Assembly (NCBI RefSeq): GCF_026676115.1
Contig: NZ_JAPONB010000001.1
Span: 186,001-250,000, forward strand
DNA from: Salinimicrobium sp. TH3
GTDB lineage: Bacteria > Bacteroidota > Bacteroidia > Flavobacteriales > Flavobacteriaceae
DNA length: 64,000 nucleotides
Direction of reading: 5' to 3'
The notes under the pieces were generated by a model. It made no database searches and was not told the origin of the DNA. It was given only the letters and a program-made list of their open reading frames with translations. Made by a program: the position numbers and the translations under genes. This document shows, piece after piece, positions 26,211 through 35,771 of this stretch. The first letter of the stretch is position 1; the number at the start of each line of letters is the position of its first letter.

Positions 26211-27185
26211 ATGCTCTCAGTAGACCGGTACCGCGAAGAATTTGAAGAATACCTTTCCCGGAAGATTATAAAACAGGAACCTGCAAATTTGTACGATCCT
26301 ATGGTTTATATTCTTAGTCTGGGCGGGAAGCGAGTGAGGCCTGTGCTGGTACTTATGGCGGCCGAGATCTTTGGGAGTGACTATAAAAAAGCTCTTGATG
26401 CGGCCCTGGCCATTGAGGTTTTTCACAATTTTTCCCTTGTACATGATGATATCATGGATGATGCCCCGTTAAGGAGAGGTAAGCAGACGGTACATGAACG
26501 ATGGGATATAAATACCGGCATACTTTCGGGAGATGCTATGCTTATTAAAGCATATCAGTTATTCGAAAACTACCCCGGGGAAACCTTTAGGCAACTTGCT
26601 GAATTGTTCTCAAAAACGGCAATTGAAGTCTGCGAAGGCCAGCAGTACGACATGGATTTCGAAGTTCTGGAAAGGGTGCAAATAGATGAGTATCTTAAAA
26701 TGATAGAATACAAGACTGCTGTTCTTGTAGGAGCTTCTTTGAAAATGGGGGCTATTGTTGCAAATGCTTCCGAAGATAACTGTAACAGGATCTACGAATT
26801 TGGGCGTCTGCTGGGAATAGCTTTTCAATTGCAGGATGATTATCTCGATGCTTTTGGAGACCCGGATTCCTTTGGTAAACAGGTGGGTGGCGATATTATT
26901 GAAAATAAAAAGACCTTTCTTTACCTCACCTCTCTACAACAGTCGGCTTCCCGGGAAGCTATTCAGCTGGAACATTTATATTCAATAAATCCGCCAGATC
27001 CCACATCAAAAGTGGAGACCGTAAAAAGCCTTTTTGAGAGCAGTGGTGCGGCCGAACTTACCCGAAAGGAAATTCAGAAATACACACAACAAGCTTTTGC
27101 TGTGCTTGATGAATTACAGGTAGAAGAAGACAGGAAAAAGCTGCTTTATAACTTTGGTAAAGGTTTGATGAACAGGCAGGTTTAG
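26211..27185 (+). CDS. Polyprenyl diphosphate synthase
   Basis: 324 residues from ATG 26211. The frame is open from 26079, but those 44 codons contain the TetR promoter/operator and are not family-like. The first Asp-rich motif is HDDIMDDAPLRRG at 78-90 and the second is FQLQDDYLDAFGD at about 204-216; the GGKRVRP motif is at 38-44. It condenses isopentenyl diphosphate with allylic diphosphates. A Phe five residues before the first motif is sometimes linked to about C20 products, so a GGPP-type product is possible; an octaprenyl or hexaprenyl role for menaquinone is the alternative. Confidence 0.9.
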   Translation: MLSVDRYREEFEEYLSRKIIKQEPANLYDPMVYILSLGGKRVRPVLVLMAAEIFGSDYKKALDAALAIEVFHNFSLVHDDIMDDAPLRRGKQTVHERWDINTGILSGDAMLIKAYQLFENYPGETFRQLAELFSKTAIEVCEGQQYDMDFEVLERVQIDEYLKMIEYKTAVLVGASLKMGAIVANASEDNCNRIYEFGRLLGIAFQLQDDYLDAFGDPDSFGKQVGGDIIENKKTFLYLTSLQQSASREAIQLEHLYSINPPDPTSKVETVKSLFESSGAAELTRKEIQKYTQQAFAVLDELQVEEDRKKLLYNFGKGLMNRQV

Positions 27186-27718
27186 AAATAAATACTTACA
27201 AAGGGCATAAAAGAGTTAGCGTAGATGCTCTTTTCATCATCATACAAAACATCATATCGCACCCCTATGGTGACTGGGCCGGTATTATAACCCAGCCCCA
27301 GGAAGAGGGCAGGGTACCAGTAGTCATCAGAAATATTGGCGCCATCCAGTTTAAGATTCCGGGAAACGTAATGCTCTTCAAATTCTGCTGAAAGCTGCAA
27401 AGGGTTGAATGGCCGCAGTATACCAATTAAACTTGCCCCCACAGTATGGGAAGAGTAACGGGAAGTATTGTTATAGGAGCCGGTAAGACCTACTCCGGCC
27501 GATGTATACTGGTTAAAATCATAGATTGCCTTTGGAGCTATAAAACCACCGAAGTACCCGTTGCTAAAATTAACTCCCAAACTTCCGCCAAAACGAACAT
27601 CCTCCCAAAAAGCCTTTTTTGGAACCCCGCTCTCCTGTGCAACTAGATATGAATGAGAGGAATAAAATATAATTATTAAAGCTAGAATCCCTTTTCTTTT
27701 GCTTAAAAATAAGGCCAT
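27182..27718 (-). CDS. Putative outer-membrane beta-barrel protein
   Basis: 178 residues with an N-terminal signal (about 1-28, ending LVAQ). The mature part is a series of alternating hydrophobic strands rich in Gly, Tyr and Phe (GVGLTGSYNNTSRYSSHTVG, SAEFEEHYVSRNL), and the C-terminus ends in FVSIYF, with the final Phe of outer-membrane proteins. An eight-stranded barrel is likely. The gene converges on the prenyl synthase and their 3' ends overlap by four bases. No function can be assigned. Confidence 0.75.
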   Translation of the reverse strand: MALFLSKRKGILALIIIFYSSHSYLVAQESGVPKKAFWEDVRFGGSLGVNFSNGYFGGFIAPKAIYDFNQYTSAGVGLTGSYNNTSRYSSHTVGASLIGILRPFNPLQLSAEFEEHYVSRNLKLDGANISDDYWYPALFLGLGYNTGPVTIGVRYDVLYDDEKSIYANSFMPFVSIYF

Positions 27719-27786
27719 GATGTTAAATGTTTTAAAGGTAAAAGGTAAATATATTAAATGCTCCTATGCTTCTTTTTTAAAAATTG

Positions 27787-27794
27787 TACTTTTG
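27787..27794 (+). promoter_or_regulatory. -7 box of sucA-sucB
   Basis: TACTTTTG, an exact TAnnTTTG match, lies 37 bases upstream of ATG 27832. I find no TTG at the expected -33 distance. Confidence 0.45.
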
Positions 27795-27831
27795 TAACGT
27801 TTTACAAAAAAGAAACAGGTAGTTTCATCTT

Positions 27832-30624
27832 ATGGACAAATATTCATTTTTAAATGCCGCACATACAGCCTATTTCGCTGAACTCTATGACCAATACCTA
27901 CAATATCCCGACAGCGTAGAACCTAGCTGGAGAGCTTTTTTCCAGGGATTTGATTTTGGGCTGGAGTCTTCCGGAAATGGCCAAACCTTTGTTGAACATC
28001 CCGAACAAGGGGAGCCGATAGAAATGAGTGATTCGGTTCTCAAGGAGTTTAGGGTGGTGAAGTTGATCGATGGATACCGTACCCGGGGTCACCTCTTCAC
28101 AAAGACCAATCCCGTGCGGGAGCGCAGAAAATACAGTCCCACTCTTGATATACATAATTTTGATCTTGATGAAGGGGATCTGGAAACGGTTTTTAATGCA
28201 GGGGAAATCCTTGGAATAGGACCATCCACCTTAAGGCAAATCATTAAACACCTTGAGAAAGTTTATTGCGATTCCATAGGGATAGAGTACATGTATATTC
28301 GAAAGCCTGAACAGGTAAAATGGATTCAGGAAAAATTGAATATTAATGAGAATCAGCCTTCGTTCAACAACGAGCAGAAAAAACACATTTTAAAGAAGTT
28401 AAATGAAGCAGTTTCTTTCGAGAACTTTCTTCATACTAAATATGTAGGTCAAAAACGTTTCTCCCTGGAAGGAGGAGAAAGTTTGATCCCTGCACTTGAT
28501 GCTATTATCGAAAAGGCTGCCGATCTTGGAGTTAAGGATTTTGTCATGGGAATGGCTCATAGGGGACGTCTTAGTACCCTTACCAATATCTTTGGAAAGA
28601 GTGCAAAGGATATCTTCACGGAATTTGACGGGAAAGATTACGAGCAGGATATTTTCGACGGGGATGTGAAATATCACCTGGGATGGACTTCCTGCCGAAC
28701 AACCGACAGCGGGAAGGAGATCAATATAAATATTGCTCCCAATCCTTCTCACCTCGAGACTGTTGGAGCCGTAGTCCAGGGGATCACCCGTGGAAAACAG
28801 GACCGCCATTATCAGAAAAAAACAGATGCTGTTCTGCCTATTATTGTACATGGTGATGCTGCAATAGCCGGCCAGGGGATTGTTTATGAAATAGTTCAAA
28901 TGGCACAGCTGGAGGGATATACCACCGGCGGTACCATACATATAGTGGTTAACAACCAGGTAGGTTTTACTACCAATTATCTTGACGGTCGTTCCTCGAC
29001 CTATTGTACAGATGTTGCAAAAGTGACATTGTCTCCTGTGCTTCATGTGAATGCAGATGACGCCGAGGCCGTAGTACATGCAGTCCTCTTTGCTCTTGAC
29101 TGGCGAATGACCTTTGGAAGGGATGTTTTTATTGACCTTTTAGGATATCGAAAGTATGGGCACAACGAAGGAGATGAACCGAGATTTACTCAGCCAAAAC
29201 TTTATAAGGCTATTGCCAGTCATCAGAATCCGCGGGATATTTATTCAGAAAAGCTGAAGGCGCAAGGTGTCATTGATGATACCTATGTTCAAAAGCTGGA
29301 GGAGGAATATAAGGCAAAGCTTGAGGAGAACCTGGAAGATTCCCGAAAAGAGGAAAAGACAAGGGTTACTCCATTTATGCAGGACGAATGGGAAGGATTT
29401 GAACATGTAGATGAATCCCGCATGATGGAAGAGGTGGATACAACCGTGGATATGGAAGTTCTTACCGAAGTTGCCAATGCAGTTTCCCAGTTGCCTGCCG
29501 ATAAAAAATTCCTTAGAAAGATCAAGAAGCTGGTGGAGCTACGTCACACCATGTTCTTTGAGAACAACAGCCTTGACTGGAGTATGGCCGAATTACTTGC
29601 GTATGGAACCCTCATTAAAGAAGGATATTACGTAAGAATGAGCGGTCAGGATGTTGAAAGAGGTACGTTCTCTCACCGCCATGCCGTAGTTAAGGTAGAG
29701 GACAGTGAGGAGGAAATCATACTTCTCAATCAAATTAAAGGGGCGACTTGTGATACCAAGGAAGGTTCATCATGTGATCTTAAAATATATAACTCCCTGT
29801 TGTCTGAATATGGTGTAGTAGGATTTGATTATGGGTACGCAATGGCGAGCCCTAATTGTCTAACCATTTGGGAGGCGCAGTTTGGAGACTTCAGCAATGG
29901 AGCACAGATCATGATCGATCAATATATTTCTGCTGCCGAAGATAAGTGGAAATTACAAAATGGACTGGTAATGTTCCTGCCGCATGGATATGAAGGTCAG
30001 GGAGCAGAACATTCTTCAGGAAGAATGGAAAGATACCTGCAGTTATGCGCTAAGGACAACATGTTTGTTGCCGATGTGACCACTCCTGCCAACATGTTCC
30101 ACCTGCTTAGAAGGCAGATGAAGGTAAATTACAGGAAACCTTTAATTATTTTCACTCCCAAAAGTCTGCTAAGGCATTCAAAAGTAGTTTCTACAAAAGA
30201 AGAGTTTGCTAATGGTACTTTTCAGCCACTTTTAGATGATACGGCGGCCGATGTAAATAAGGTCAAATCCCTTGTGTTCTGTACCGGGAAATTCTATTAT
30301 GACCTGCTCGAGCGCAGGGAAGAATCTGGACGTGATGATGTCGCATTGGTGAGGCTAGAACAATTATTCCCATTGCCAACAGATCAAATTAAGGAGGTTA
30401 TTGAGAAATATAAGAATGCCGATGATGTGGTGTGGGCCCAGGAAGAACCAAGAAATATGGGGCCTTATGGACATTTACTATTGCATCTTGAGGAAGCAAA
30501 AAGCTTCAGGGTTTGTAGTAGAAAGTTTTATGGCTCGCCTGCAGCAGGTAGTTCTGTGAGGTTCAAGAAACGTCACGAAAAAGTTATTGAATCTGTATTT
30601 GATAAAACTGTTGAGGTAGTTTAA
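27832..30624 (+). CDS. sucA: 2-oxoglutarate dehydrogenase E1 component
   Basis: 930 residues, the usual length. The N-terminus (SFLNAAHTAYFAELYDQYLQ) is the E2-binding segment of the family. Thiamine diphosphate binding is seen in MGMAHRGRL near 239-247 and in the GDAAIAGQGI and NNQVGFTTN segment near 343-382. The transketolase-like half carries LPHGYEGQGAEHSSGR near 722-737. It decarboxylates 2-oxoglutarate and passes the succinyl group to the lipoyl E2 encoded 57 bases downstream. E3 is not in this window. Confidence 0.97.
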   Translation: MDKYSFLNAAHTAYFAELYDQYLQYPDSVEPSWRAFFQGFDFGLESSGNGQTFVEHPEQGEPIEMSDSVLKEFRVVKLIDGYRTRGHLFTKTNPVRERRKYSPTLDIHNFDLDEGDLETVFNAGEILGIGPSTLRQIIKHLEKVYCDSIGIEYMYIRKPEQVKWIQEKLNINENQPSFNNEQKKHILKKLNEAVSFENFLHTKYVGQKRFSLEGGESLIPALDAIIEKAADLGVKDFVMGMAHRGRLSTLTNIFGKSAKDIFTEFDGKDYEQDIFDGDVKYHLGWTSCRTTDSGKEININIAPNPSHLETVGAVVQGITRGKQDRHYQKKTDAVLPIIVHGDAAIAGQGIVYEIVQMAQLEGYTTGGTIHIVVNNQVGFTTNYLDGRSSTYCTDVAKVTLSPVLHVNADDAEAVVHAVLFALDWRMTFGRDVFIDLLGYRKYGHNEGDEPRFTQPKLYKAIASHQNPRDIYSEKLKAQGVIDDTYVQKLEEEYKAKLEENLEDSRKEEKTRVTPFMQDEWEGFEHVDESRMMEEVDTTVDMEVLTEVANAVSQLPADKKFLRKIKKLVELRHTMFFENNSLDWSMAELLAYGTLIKEGYYVRMSGQDVERGTFSHRHAVVKVEDSEEEIILLNQIKGATCDTKEGSSCDLKIYNSLLSEYGVVGFDYGYAMASPNCLTIWEAQFGDFSNGAQIMIDQYISAAEDKWKLQNGLVMFLPHGYEGQGAEHSSGRMERYLQLCAKDNMFVADVTTPANMFHLLRRQMKVNYRKPLIIFTPKSLLRHSKVVSTKEEFANGTFQPLLDDTAADVNKVKSLVFCTGKFYYDLLERREESGRDDVALVRLEQLFPLPTDQIKEVIEKYKNADDVVWAQEEPRNMGPYGHLLLHLEEAKSFRVCSRKFYGSPAAGSSVRFKKRHEKVIESVFDKTVEVV

Positions 30625-30681
30625 TAATTATTAATTTTCAGCCGGTATTAATTTCGGCATTAAAATAAAAAAGAAGAAATC

Positions 30682-31959
30682 ATGGCTTTAGAAATGAAAG
30701 TCCCTTCTCCGGGAGAATCGATCACCGAAGTAGAAATCGCCCAATGGCTGGTTGAAGACGGAGATTATGTAGAAAAAGATCAGGCAATTGCCGAAATTGA
30801 TAGTGACAAGGCTACCCTTGAGCTTCCGGCAGAGGCTAGTGGTATTATTAGTTTAAAAGCAGAAGAGGGAGATGCCGTAGCTGTTGGTCAGGTGGTTTGT
30901 TTGATCGATACAGATGCTCCAAAACCCGGAGGTGGAGATAGTGATTCTAAGGAAGTAGCGAAAGAGGAGAAAGAGGCCTCGTCGGCTAAGGAAGAGGAAT
31001 TGGAATCTTCTAAAAAAGACAACAAAAAAGCTGAAGCCAAAACAGAGGCTCAAAGCAAGCCGTCCCAGGAAAAGGAAACCTATGCAACGGGAAGTCCTTC
31101 TCCTGCGGCCAAAAAGATTCTTGATGAAAAAGGAATGGATGCAAATTCTGTAAAAGGAACCGGCCGTGACGGCAGGATCACTAAGGAAGATGCTACCAAT
31201 GCAAAACCGTCTATGGGTACTCCTGGACAGGGGAAGCGTGGAGAGGAACGTAAAAAAATGTCTATGCTGCGCCGTCGCGTTGCAGAGCGCCTGGTAGAAG
31301 TTAAGAATGAGACAGCTATGCTTACTACCTTTAATGAGGTAGACATGTCTGCCATCTTCTCTCTTCGAAAGCAATATAAAGAGGAGTTTAAAGATAAACA
31401 CGGTGTAAGCCTTGGGTTTATGTCTTTCTTTACCCTTGCAGTAGTAAGAGCGCTGGACCTATATCCCGGAGTGAACTCCATGATTGACGGAGATTACCAG
31501 GTGAAGTATGACTATAAAGATATTAGCATTGCAGTATCGGGTCCAAAAGGATTGATGGTTCCGGTAATGAGAAATGTAGAAAATATGAGCTTCCGTGGGG
31601 TGGAAGCAGAGATCAAACGTCTTGCAATTAAGGTGCGCGACGGGCAGATCACTGTAGATGAAATGACCGGAGGTACATTTACTATTACCAATGGTGGAGT
31701 ATTTGGTTCTATGCTTTCAACGCCTATTCTAAATCCTCCTCAAAGTGGGATCCTGGGAATGCACAATATTGTGGACAGACCTGTGGCTATTGACGGGCAT
31801 GTGGAAATTCGTCCTATTATGTATGTAGCACTTTCTTATGACCACAGGATTATAGACGGAAAAGAATCTGTTGGATTTTTGGTGGCCATAAAAGAGGCAC
31901 TGGAAAATCCGGAAGAACTTCTAATGGATAATGATGTGAAGAGAGCTCTGGAGTTATAG
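30682..31959 (+). CDS. sucB: Dihydrolipoyllysine-residue succinyltransferase (E2)
   Basis: 425 residues. The lipoyl domain covers 1-77, with the modified Lys in [11 protein letters not shown] charged Ala/Glu/Lys linker (about 80-135) leads to the peripheral-subunit-binding domain ([14 protein letters not shown], then [12 protein letters not shown]). The catalytic domain runs from about 190 to the end and holds the active-site [11 protein letters not shown] near 393-403 with the essential His and Asp. It takes succinyl from E1 to CoA in the TCA cycle. It ends in a strong terminator. Confidence 0.97.
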   Translation: MALEMKVPSPGESITEVEIAQWLVEDGDYVEKDQAIAEIDSDKATLELPAEASGIISLKAEEGDAVAVGQVVCLIDTDAPKPGGGDSDSKEVAKEEKEASSAKEEELESSKKDNKKAEAKTEAQSKPSQEKETYATGSPSPAAKKILDEKGMDANSVKGTGRDGRITKEDATNAKPSMGTPGQGKRGEERKKMSMLRRRVAERLVEVKNETAMLTTFNEVDMSAIFSLRKQYKEEFKDKHGVSLGFMSFFTLAVVRALDLYPGVNSMIDGDYQVKYDYKDISIAVSGPKGLMVPVMRNVENMSFRGVEAEIKRLAIKVRDGQITVDEMTGGTFTITNGGVFGSMLSTPILNPPQSGILGMHNIVDRPVAIDGHVEIRPIMYVALSYDHRIIDGKESVGFLVAIKEALENPEELLMDNDVKRALEL

Positions 31960-31976
31960 AGTTCGAAAAATGATAC

Positions 31977-32020
31977 AAAAAGAAAGGCCGTAATTACTAA
32001 AATTACGGCCTTTCTTTTTG
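31977..32020 (+). terminator. Terminator of sucA-sucB
   Basis: AAAGGCCGTAATT pairs with AATTACGGCCTTT across a five-base loop, followed by CTTTTTG. The A-run on the left makes it bidirectional, also serving the small gene on the other strand. Confidence 0.9.
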
Positions 32021-32022
32021 TA

Positions 32023-32127
32023 CTAGGATGCAAGTAGAATGTAGAGATTGAGTACCAGTACAAATATAATTAACAGTGCCAGTAACGCCGGAAACACCGG
32101 CAGGTGTTTTAGGTTTAAAAAGTTCAT
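32023..32127 (-). CDS. Small single-TM protein, 34 residues
   Basis: ATG 32127 to TAG 32023. The peptide begins MNFLNLKHLPVFPALLALL and continues as one unbroken hydrophobic helix. The short frame fills the gap between two terminated units and ends right at the bidirectional terminator, as a real gene would. It is too short for confident calling and I know no homologue; codon use looks normal. Small single-pass proteins of this type often assist membrane complexes, but no partner is indicated here. Confidence 0.4.
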   Translation of the reverse strand: MNFLNLKHLPVFPALLALLIIFVLVLNLYILLAS

Positions 32128-32207
32128 AGCGGTAGATTTTTTGGTTAACCTCAAGGTAGTCAAAGATGTACCGCTGTAAAATGGGTGGAAACCCCCATTT
32201 TTTAAAT

Positions 32208-32645
32208 TTATTTAAGGTAAAGGTTCATAGATTTGTAATCAATTACGGCTTTGCCTTTCTTAAGTATGTCGGCGCCTATAATTCCCTGCACCTTTTCGGC
32301 TTTATGTTTTACCAGAGCCTCGTTGACATGCTTAAGGTCGAAAAGTATGAGATCCACTTTTTTTGTTTTCCAGCCTTTGATCTCAATAAGGTTCTTCATT
32401 GCAATTTGAGTCAACATATTAGTTGCCCCGGCACCTGCCGCTTTTACATCACTGTCTTCTGCGAGTAAATCGAAATATGAAATAGCTTCCAGCCCAACGC
32501 AGGTGCTGGATGCTCCGGTGTCAAGGATGAAATTTCCTTCAATTTTATTTATTTTCGCTTTTAATTCCAGGTGTTGAGTGGCGGTATAGGTGAGAGGTAT
32601 TCTTATATAACCTTTTTCTTTAAGTAACTTCTTAAGAGATGCCAT
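32208..32645 (-). CDS. Retropepsin-like aspartic protease
   Basis: 145 residues from ATG 32645 (MASLKKLL). An alternative TTG start at 32663 lies inside the promoter -7 box and is unlikely. The active-site motif FILDTGASSTCVG is at about 49-61, and the second family element GIIGADILKKGKAVIDY is near the C-terminus. With a single DTG motif the enzyme must act as a homodimer, like retropepsins. There is no signal peptide or membrane helix, so it appears cytoplasmic. The substrate is unknown. It diverges from tatD; the two -7 boxes lie back to back 16 bases apart. Confidence 0.85.
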   Translation of the reverse strand: MASLKKLLKEKGYIRIPLTYTATQHLELKAKINKIEGNFILDTGASSTCVGLEAISYFDLLAEDSDVKAAGAGATNMLTQIAMKNLIEIKGWKTKKVDLILFDLKHVNEALVKHKAEKVQGIIGADILKKGKAVIDYKSMNLYLK

Positions 32646-32660
32646 TCTTTTCTTTTTTGG

Positions 32661-32692
32661 CAAAGATAGCTGTATAAATTAAATTATTTTTG
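32661..32692. promoter_or_regulatory. Divergent -7 boxes for the protease and tatD
   Basis: Minus strand TATCTTTG at 32668-32661 and plus strand TATTTTTG at 32685-32692, both exact TAnnTTTG matches, are separated by 16 bases. The tatD start (32698) falls at the predicted transcription start, suggesting a leaderless mRNA; the protease leader would be about 10 bases. Confidence 0.55.
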
Positions 32693-32697
32693 CATTT

Positions 32698-33465
32698 ATG
32701 ACAATAACAGATACTCATACCCACCTCTACAGTGAATCTTTTGAGAAAGATCGCAGGGAGATGATAAATAGAGCATTAGATGCCAATATTACGCGATTTT
32801 TTATTCCGGCTATTGATTCGGCCTATATCGAAGATATGTATGCTCTTGAAAAAGAATTCCCCGAAAATGTCTTTTTAATGGCCGGGTTGCATCCCACTCA
32901 TGTAAAGGAAAATTTTCAGGAGGAGCTGGATATTGTGGAAAAGCAGCTTAATGAAAAGAAGTTTTATGCAGTGGGAGAGACAGGAGTGGACCTTTACTGG
33001 GACAAGTCAACTTTAAAAATTCAGCAGGAAGCTTTCAGGTATCAAATTCAGCTTGCCAAAAAACATCAATTGCCAATTGTAATCCATTGCCGGGATGCAT
33101 TTGATGAAGTGTTTGAAGTGCTGGAACAAGAGAAAGGAGAAGGTCTTTTTGGGATATTCCATTGCTTTACAGGATCCCATGAGCAGGCTTTGAAGGCGCT
33201 TTCCTATAATATGAAACTGGGTATTGGTGGTGTAGTAACCTTCAAAAATGGCAAAATTGACAGGTTTTTAGATCAGATCCCGCTTAGTGAAATTGTGCTG
33301 GAGACCGATGCTCCTTACCTGGCGCCGGTGCCCTACAGGGGTAAACGCAATGAAAGTCTTTATATAATTGAAGTACTTAATAAGGTTGCCGAGGTCTATA
33401 ACACCACTCCCGAAGAAATAGCAGCGGTCACCACCCGTAACTCACGGGATATTTTTGGGATATAA
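32698..33465 (+). CDS. tatD: TatD-family metal-dependent hydrolase
   Basis: 255 residues, the standard TIM-barrel size. Metal ligands are visible: TDTHTHLYSE at 4-13, the Glu in VGETGVDLYW near 97-106, HCRDAF near 132 and HCFTGSHEQAL near 154, and the final Asp in LETDAPYLAP near 201-210. Family members are 3'-5' DNases or DNA-repair and RNA-processing exonucleases; a cytoplasmic nuclease is most likely. The acyltransferase gene follows after 52 bases. Confidence 0.92.
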   Translation: MTITDTHTHLYSESFEKDRREMINRALDANITRFFIPAIDSAYIEDMYALEKEFPENVFLMAGLHPTHVKENFQEELDIVEKQLNEKKFYAVGETGVDLYWDKSTLKIQQEAFRYQIQLAKKHQLPIVIHCRDAFDEVFEVLEQEKGEGLFGIFHCFTGSHEQALKALSYNMKLGIGGVVTFKNGKIDRFLDQIPLSEIVLETDAPYLAPVPYRGKRNESLYIIEVLNKVAEVYNTTPEEIAAVTTRNSRDIFGI

Positions 33466-33517
33466 ACAAGACTTGTGCTAATATTTTTGTTTTTTTGCTA
33501 ACTCTAACGATCAACCA

Positions 33518-34660
33518 GTGACAAATTACGATGATATTCGGTTTTACGACGATGCAGAAGTGCAGGGTGCATTAAAGGATTATGTGCGGCATCCTATGAT
33601 CAAAGGTCTTTTGCAGTTTACCTTTCCGAATGTTGCATTTGAGAAGGTAGAGGAGAAGGTTCTTAGCTGTAATTCTATTAGGGACTTCCAGACCAAAATT
33701 ATTTATCACACCGTGCAGAAGGTGTTGAGTAAAAGCTCTGAGGGTTTGTCTTATTCAGGATTTGATAAACTTGATAAGAATGAATCTTACCTTTATATTT
33801 CCAATCACCGGGACATAGTACTGGACACTTCGCTGCTTAATTGCGTGCTTTACGAGGCCGATCTAAAGATGACTGCTTCAGCAATTGGGGATAACCTTGT
33901 GAAAAAGCCATTCCTGCTTGCACTTTCCCGACTCAATCGTAATTTCCTGGTGACACGGGGAGTGAGTCCAAGGGAAATGCTGAAGAGCTCACAAAAACTT
34001 TCAGAATATATAAGAAAACTTCTCCTCGAGGAGAAACGATCGGTATGGATGGCCCAACGTGAGGGTAGGACCAAAGACGGTAATGATCATACACAGCAAG
34101 GAGTACTGAAAATGCTGGCGATGGCAAAGGGAGATGATTCTGTGGCCGAATATTTTGGCAAGCTGAAAGTTGTGCCTGTGGCGATTTCCTATGAATTTGA
34201 TCCTACAGATGTGCTAAAGTTGCCGGAGATCCTTGCCAAAAGAATGGAGCAGATCTATACAAAATCGGCAAATGAAGATTTTAAATCTATTCTTAAAGGT
34301 GCCCTTGGGAATAAGGGGAGGATACATATTGCTGCCGGAGAACCTATAAGCACAGCGGCGCTTAAGGAGATTGAGGCGAAAGCCGGATCTGTGAATGAAC
34401 AGCTGCAAGTCTTAACGGCGAGTATTGATCGGCGCATCCATAAGAACTATAAACTTTGGCCTGCCAACTACATTGCTTTTGACTTACTTAACGGTAGTAG
34501 CATGTTCGAAGAGTTTTACAATACTAAACAAAAGAGACAATTTGAAAGGCGGCTTACCCGCCGGGTTGACTTTAAGAATGCACTTGAGGTGAACAGTTAT
34601 CTTCTAATGTATGCCAATCCAGTGATTAATCAGAAGAATCAGCATGAAGACCAGCGCTAA
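33518..34660 (+). CDS. 1-acyl-glycerol-3-phosphate acyltransferase family protein
   Basis: 380 residues beginning with GTG at 33518. The PlsC-type active site NHRDIVLD occurs near residue 92-99 (His-x4-Asp), and the glycerophosphate-binding block reads MAQREGRTKDG near 180-190 in place of the usual PEGTR. It is longer than ordinary PlsC (about 240 residues) and has a C-terminal extension, and it lacks an obvious transmembrane helix. It may acylate a phospholipid precursor or another membrane lipid. A TATTTTTG box at 33482-33489 may give it a separate promoter. It overlaps ansA by 17 bases. Confidence 0.82.
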   Translation: MTNYDDIRFYDDAEVQGALKDYVRHPMIKGLLQFTFPNVAFEKVEEKVLSCNSIRDFQTKIIYHTVQKVLSKSSEGLSYSGFDKLDKNESYLYISNHRDIVLDTSLLNCVLYEADLKMTASAIGDNLVKKPFLLALSRLNRNFLVTRGVSPREMLKSSQKLSEYIRKLLLEEKRSVWMAQREGRTKDGNDHTQQGVLKMLAMAKGDDSVAEYFGKLKVVPVAISYEFDPTDVLKLPEILAKRMEQIYTKSANEDFKSILKGALGNKGRIHIAAGEPISTAALKEIEAKAGSVNEQLQVLTASIDRRIHKNYKLWPANYIAFDLLNGSSMFEEFYNTKQKRQFERRLTRRVDFKNALEVNSYLLMYANPVINQKNQHEDQR

Positions 34661-35672
34661 TATTCTCCTAATATATACTGGGGGAACCATTGGTATGGTG
34701 AAGGATTTTGAGACAGGTGCGCTTAAGGCTTTCAACTTTGATGAGCTTTTGCAAAATATTCCTGAATTAAAACTGCTGGAGCATCATATTGATACTGTGA
34801 GTTTTGAAAGGCCTATAGATTCTTCAAACATGAATCCTGCCTATTGGGTGCAAATGGCCGAAATCATTGAGGAGAAATATGAAGAGTATGACGGATTTGT
34901 TGTTTTACATGGGAGTGATACCATGTCTTATAGTGCATCGGCTCTAAGTTTTATGTTCGAGAATCTTTCAAAACCTGTGATCCTGACCGGTTCCCAGTTA
35001 CCTATTGGGGATCTTAGGACAGATGCTAAAGAAAATCTCATTACCAGTATTCAAATCGCAGGGCTTCAAAAGAACGGAAAGCCGGTAATCACCGAGGTGG
35101 GTCTTTATTTTGAATATAAGTTGTACAGGGGGAACCGTACTTCCAAAATTAATGCAGAACATTTCCAGGCTTTTGCGTCACCCAATTATCCGCCTTTAGT
35201 AAATTCGGGAGTTCATTTGGCAGTTAATGATGCTTACTTATGGAAGCCCAACCAGCGTCGCAGGATGAAACTTCACAGAGGTCTTAATGATGAGATTGCC
35301 TTGGTAAAGATTTTTCCGGGGATAAACAGGAGTTTATTGGAGCATATATTGGGTAAAGAAGGATTAAAGGGAGTGATCCTGGAAACCTATGGTAGCGGAA
35401 ACGCCCCTACCCTGGAATGGTTTGTTCAATTACTCAAGGATACAATTTCCAGGGGTGTGGTTATTGTGAATGTCACCCAGTGCATTGGTGGCAGTGTAGC
35501 GATGGGCCAATATGAAACAAGTACACAACTCAAAAAAATTGGGGTTGTCTCGGGTAAAGACATTACTACAGAGGCAGCTGTGGCTAAAATGATGTATCTC
35601 CTGGCGAAGGAACTAAGTCCAAAAGTATTTAGAACAATATTCGAAACTTCCTTGCGTGGGGAAATGTCATAA
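34644..35672 (+). CDS. ansA: Type I L-asparaginase
   Basis: 342 residues. The first catalytic Thr lies in YTGGTIGM near 11-18 and the second in VLHGSDTMSYSASAL near 87-101, including the conserved Asp; a Lys is present in GDLRTDAKENL. There is no signal peptide, in agreement with the cytoplasmic type I enzyme. It hydrolyses asparagine to aspartate and ammonia. The start overlaps the acyltransferase gene by 17 bases. A second, unrelated asparaginase-type enzyme is encoded at 55685-56650. Confidence 0.93.
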   Translation: MKTSANILLIYTGGTIGMVKDFETGALKAFNFDELLQNIPELKLLEHHIDTVSFERPIDSSNMNPAYWVQMAEIIEEKYEEYDGFVVLHGSDTMSYSASALSFMFENLSKPVILTGSQLPIGDLRTDAKENLITSIQIAGLQKNGKPVITEVGLYFEYKLYRGNRTSKINAEHFQAFASPNYPPLVNSGVHLAVNDAYLWKPNQRRRMKLHRGLNDEIALVKIFPGINRSLLEHILGKEGLKGVILETYGSGNAPTLEWFVQLLKDTISRGVVIVNVTQCIGGSVAMGQYETSTQLKKIGVVSGKDITTEAAVAKMMYLLAKELSPKVFRTIFETSLRGEMS

Positions 35673-35771
35673 AAATTAAGGGCTGTTACTTGACCAGCTT
35701 CTCTTTTTTTTCGTTATTTGGCGAACTGTTCAGAAATAGCTTGAAAAAAGATTTTGTCAGTATAATATTTT

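Noticed and set aside
28399-29079. 226-codon leftward frame
   Set aside because: It lies entirely within sucA on the opposite strand; its translation shows no domain, while sucA is complete.
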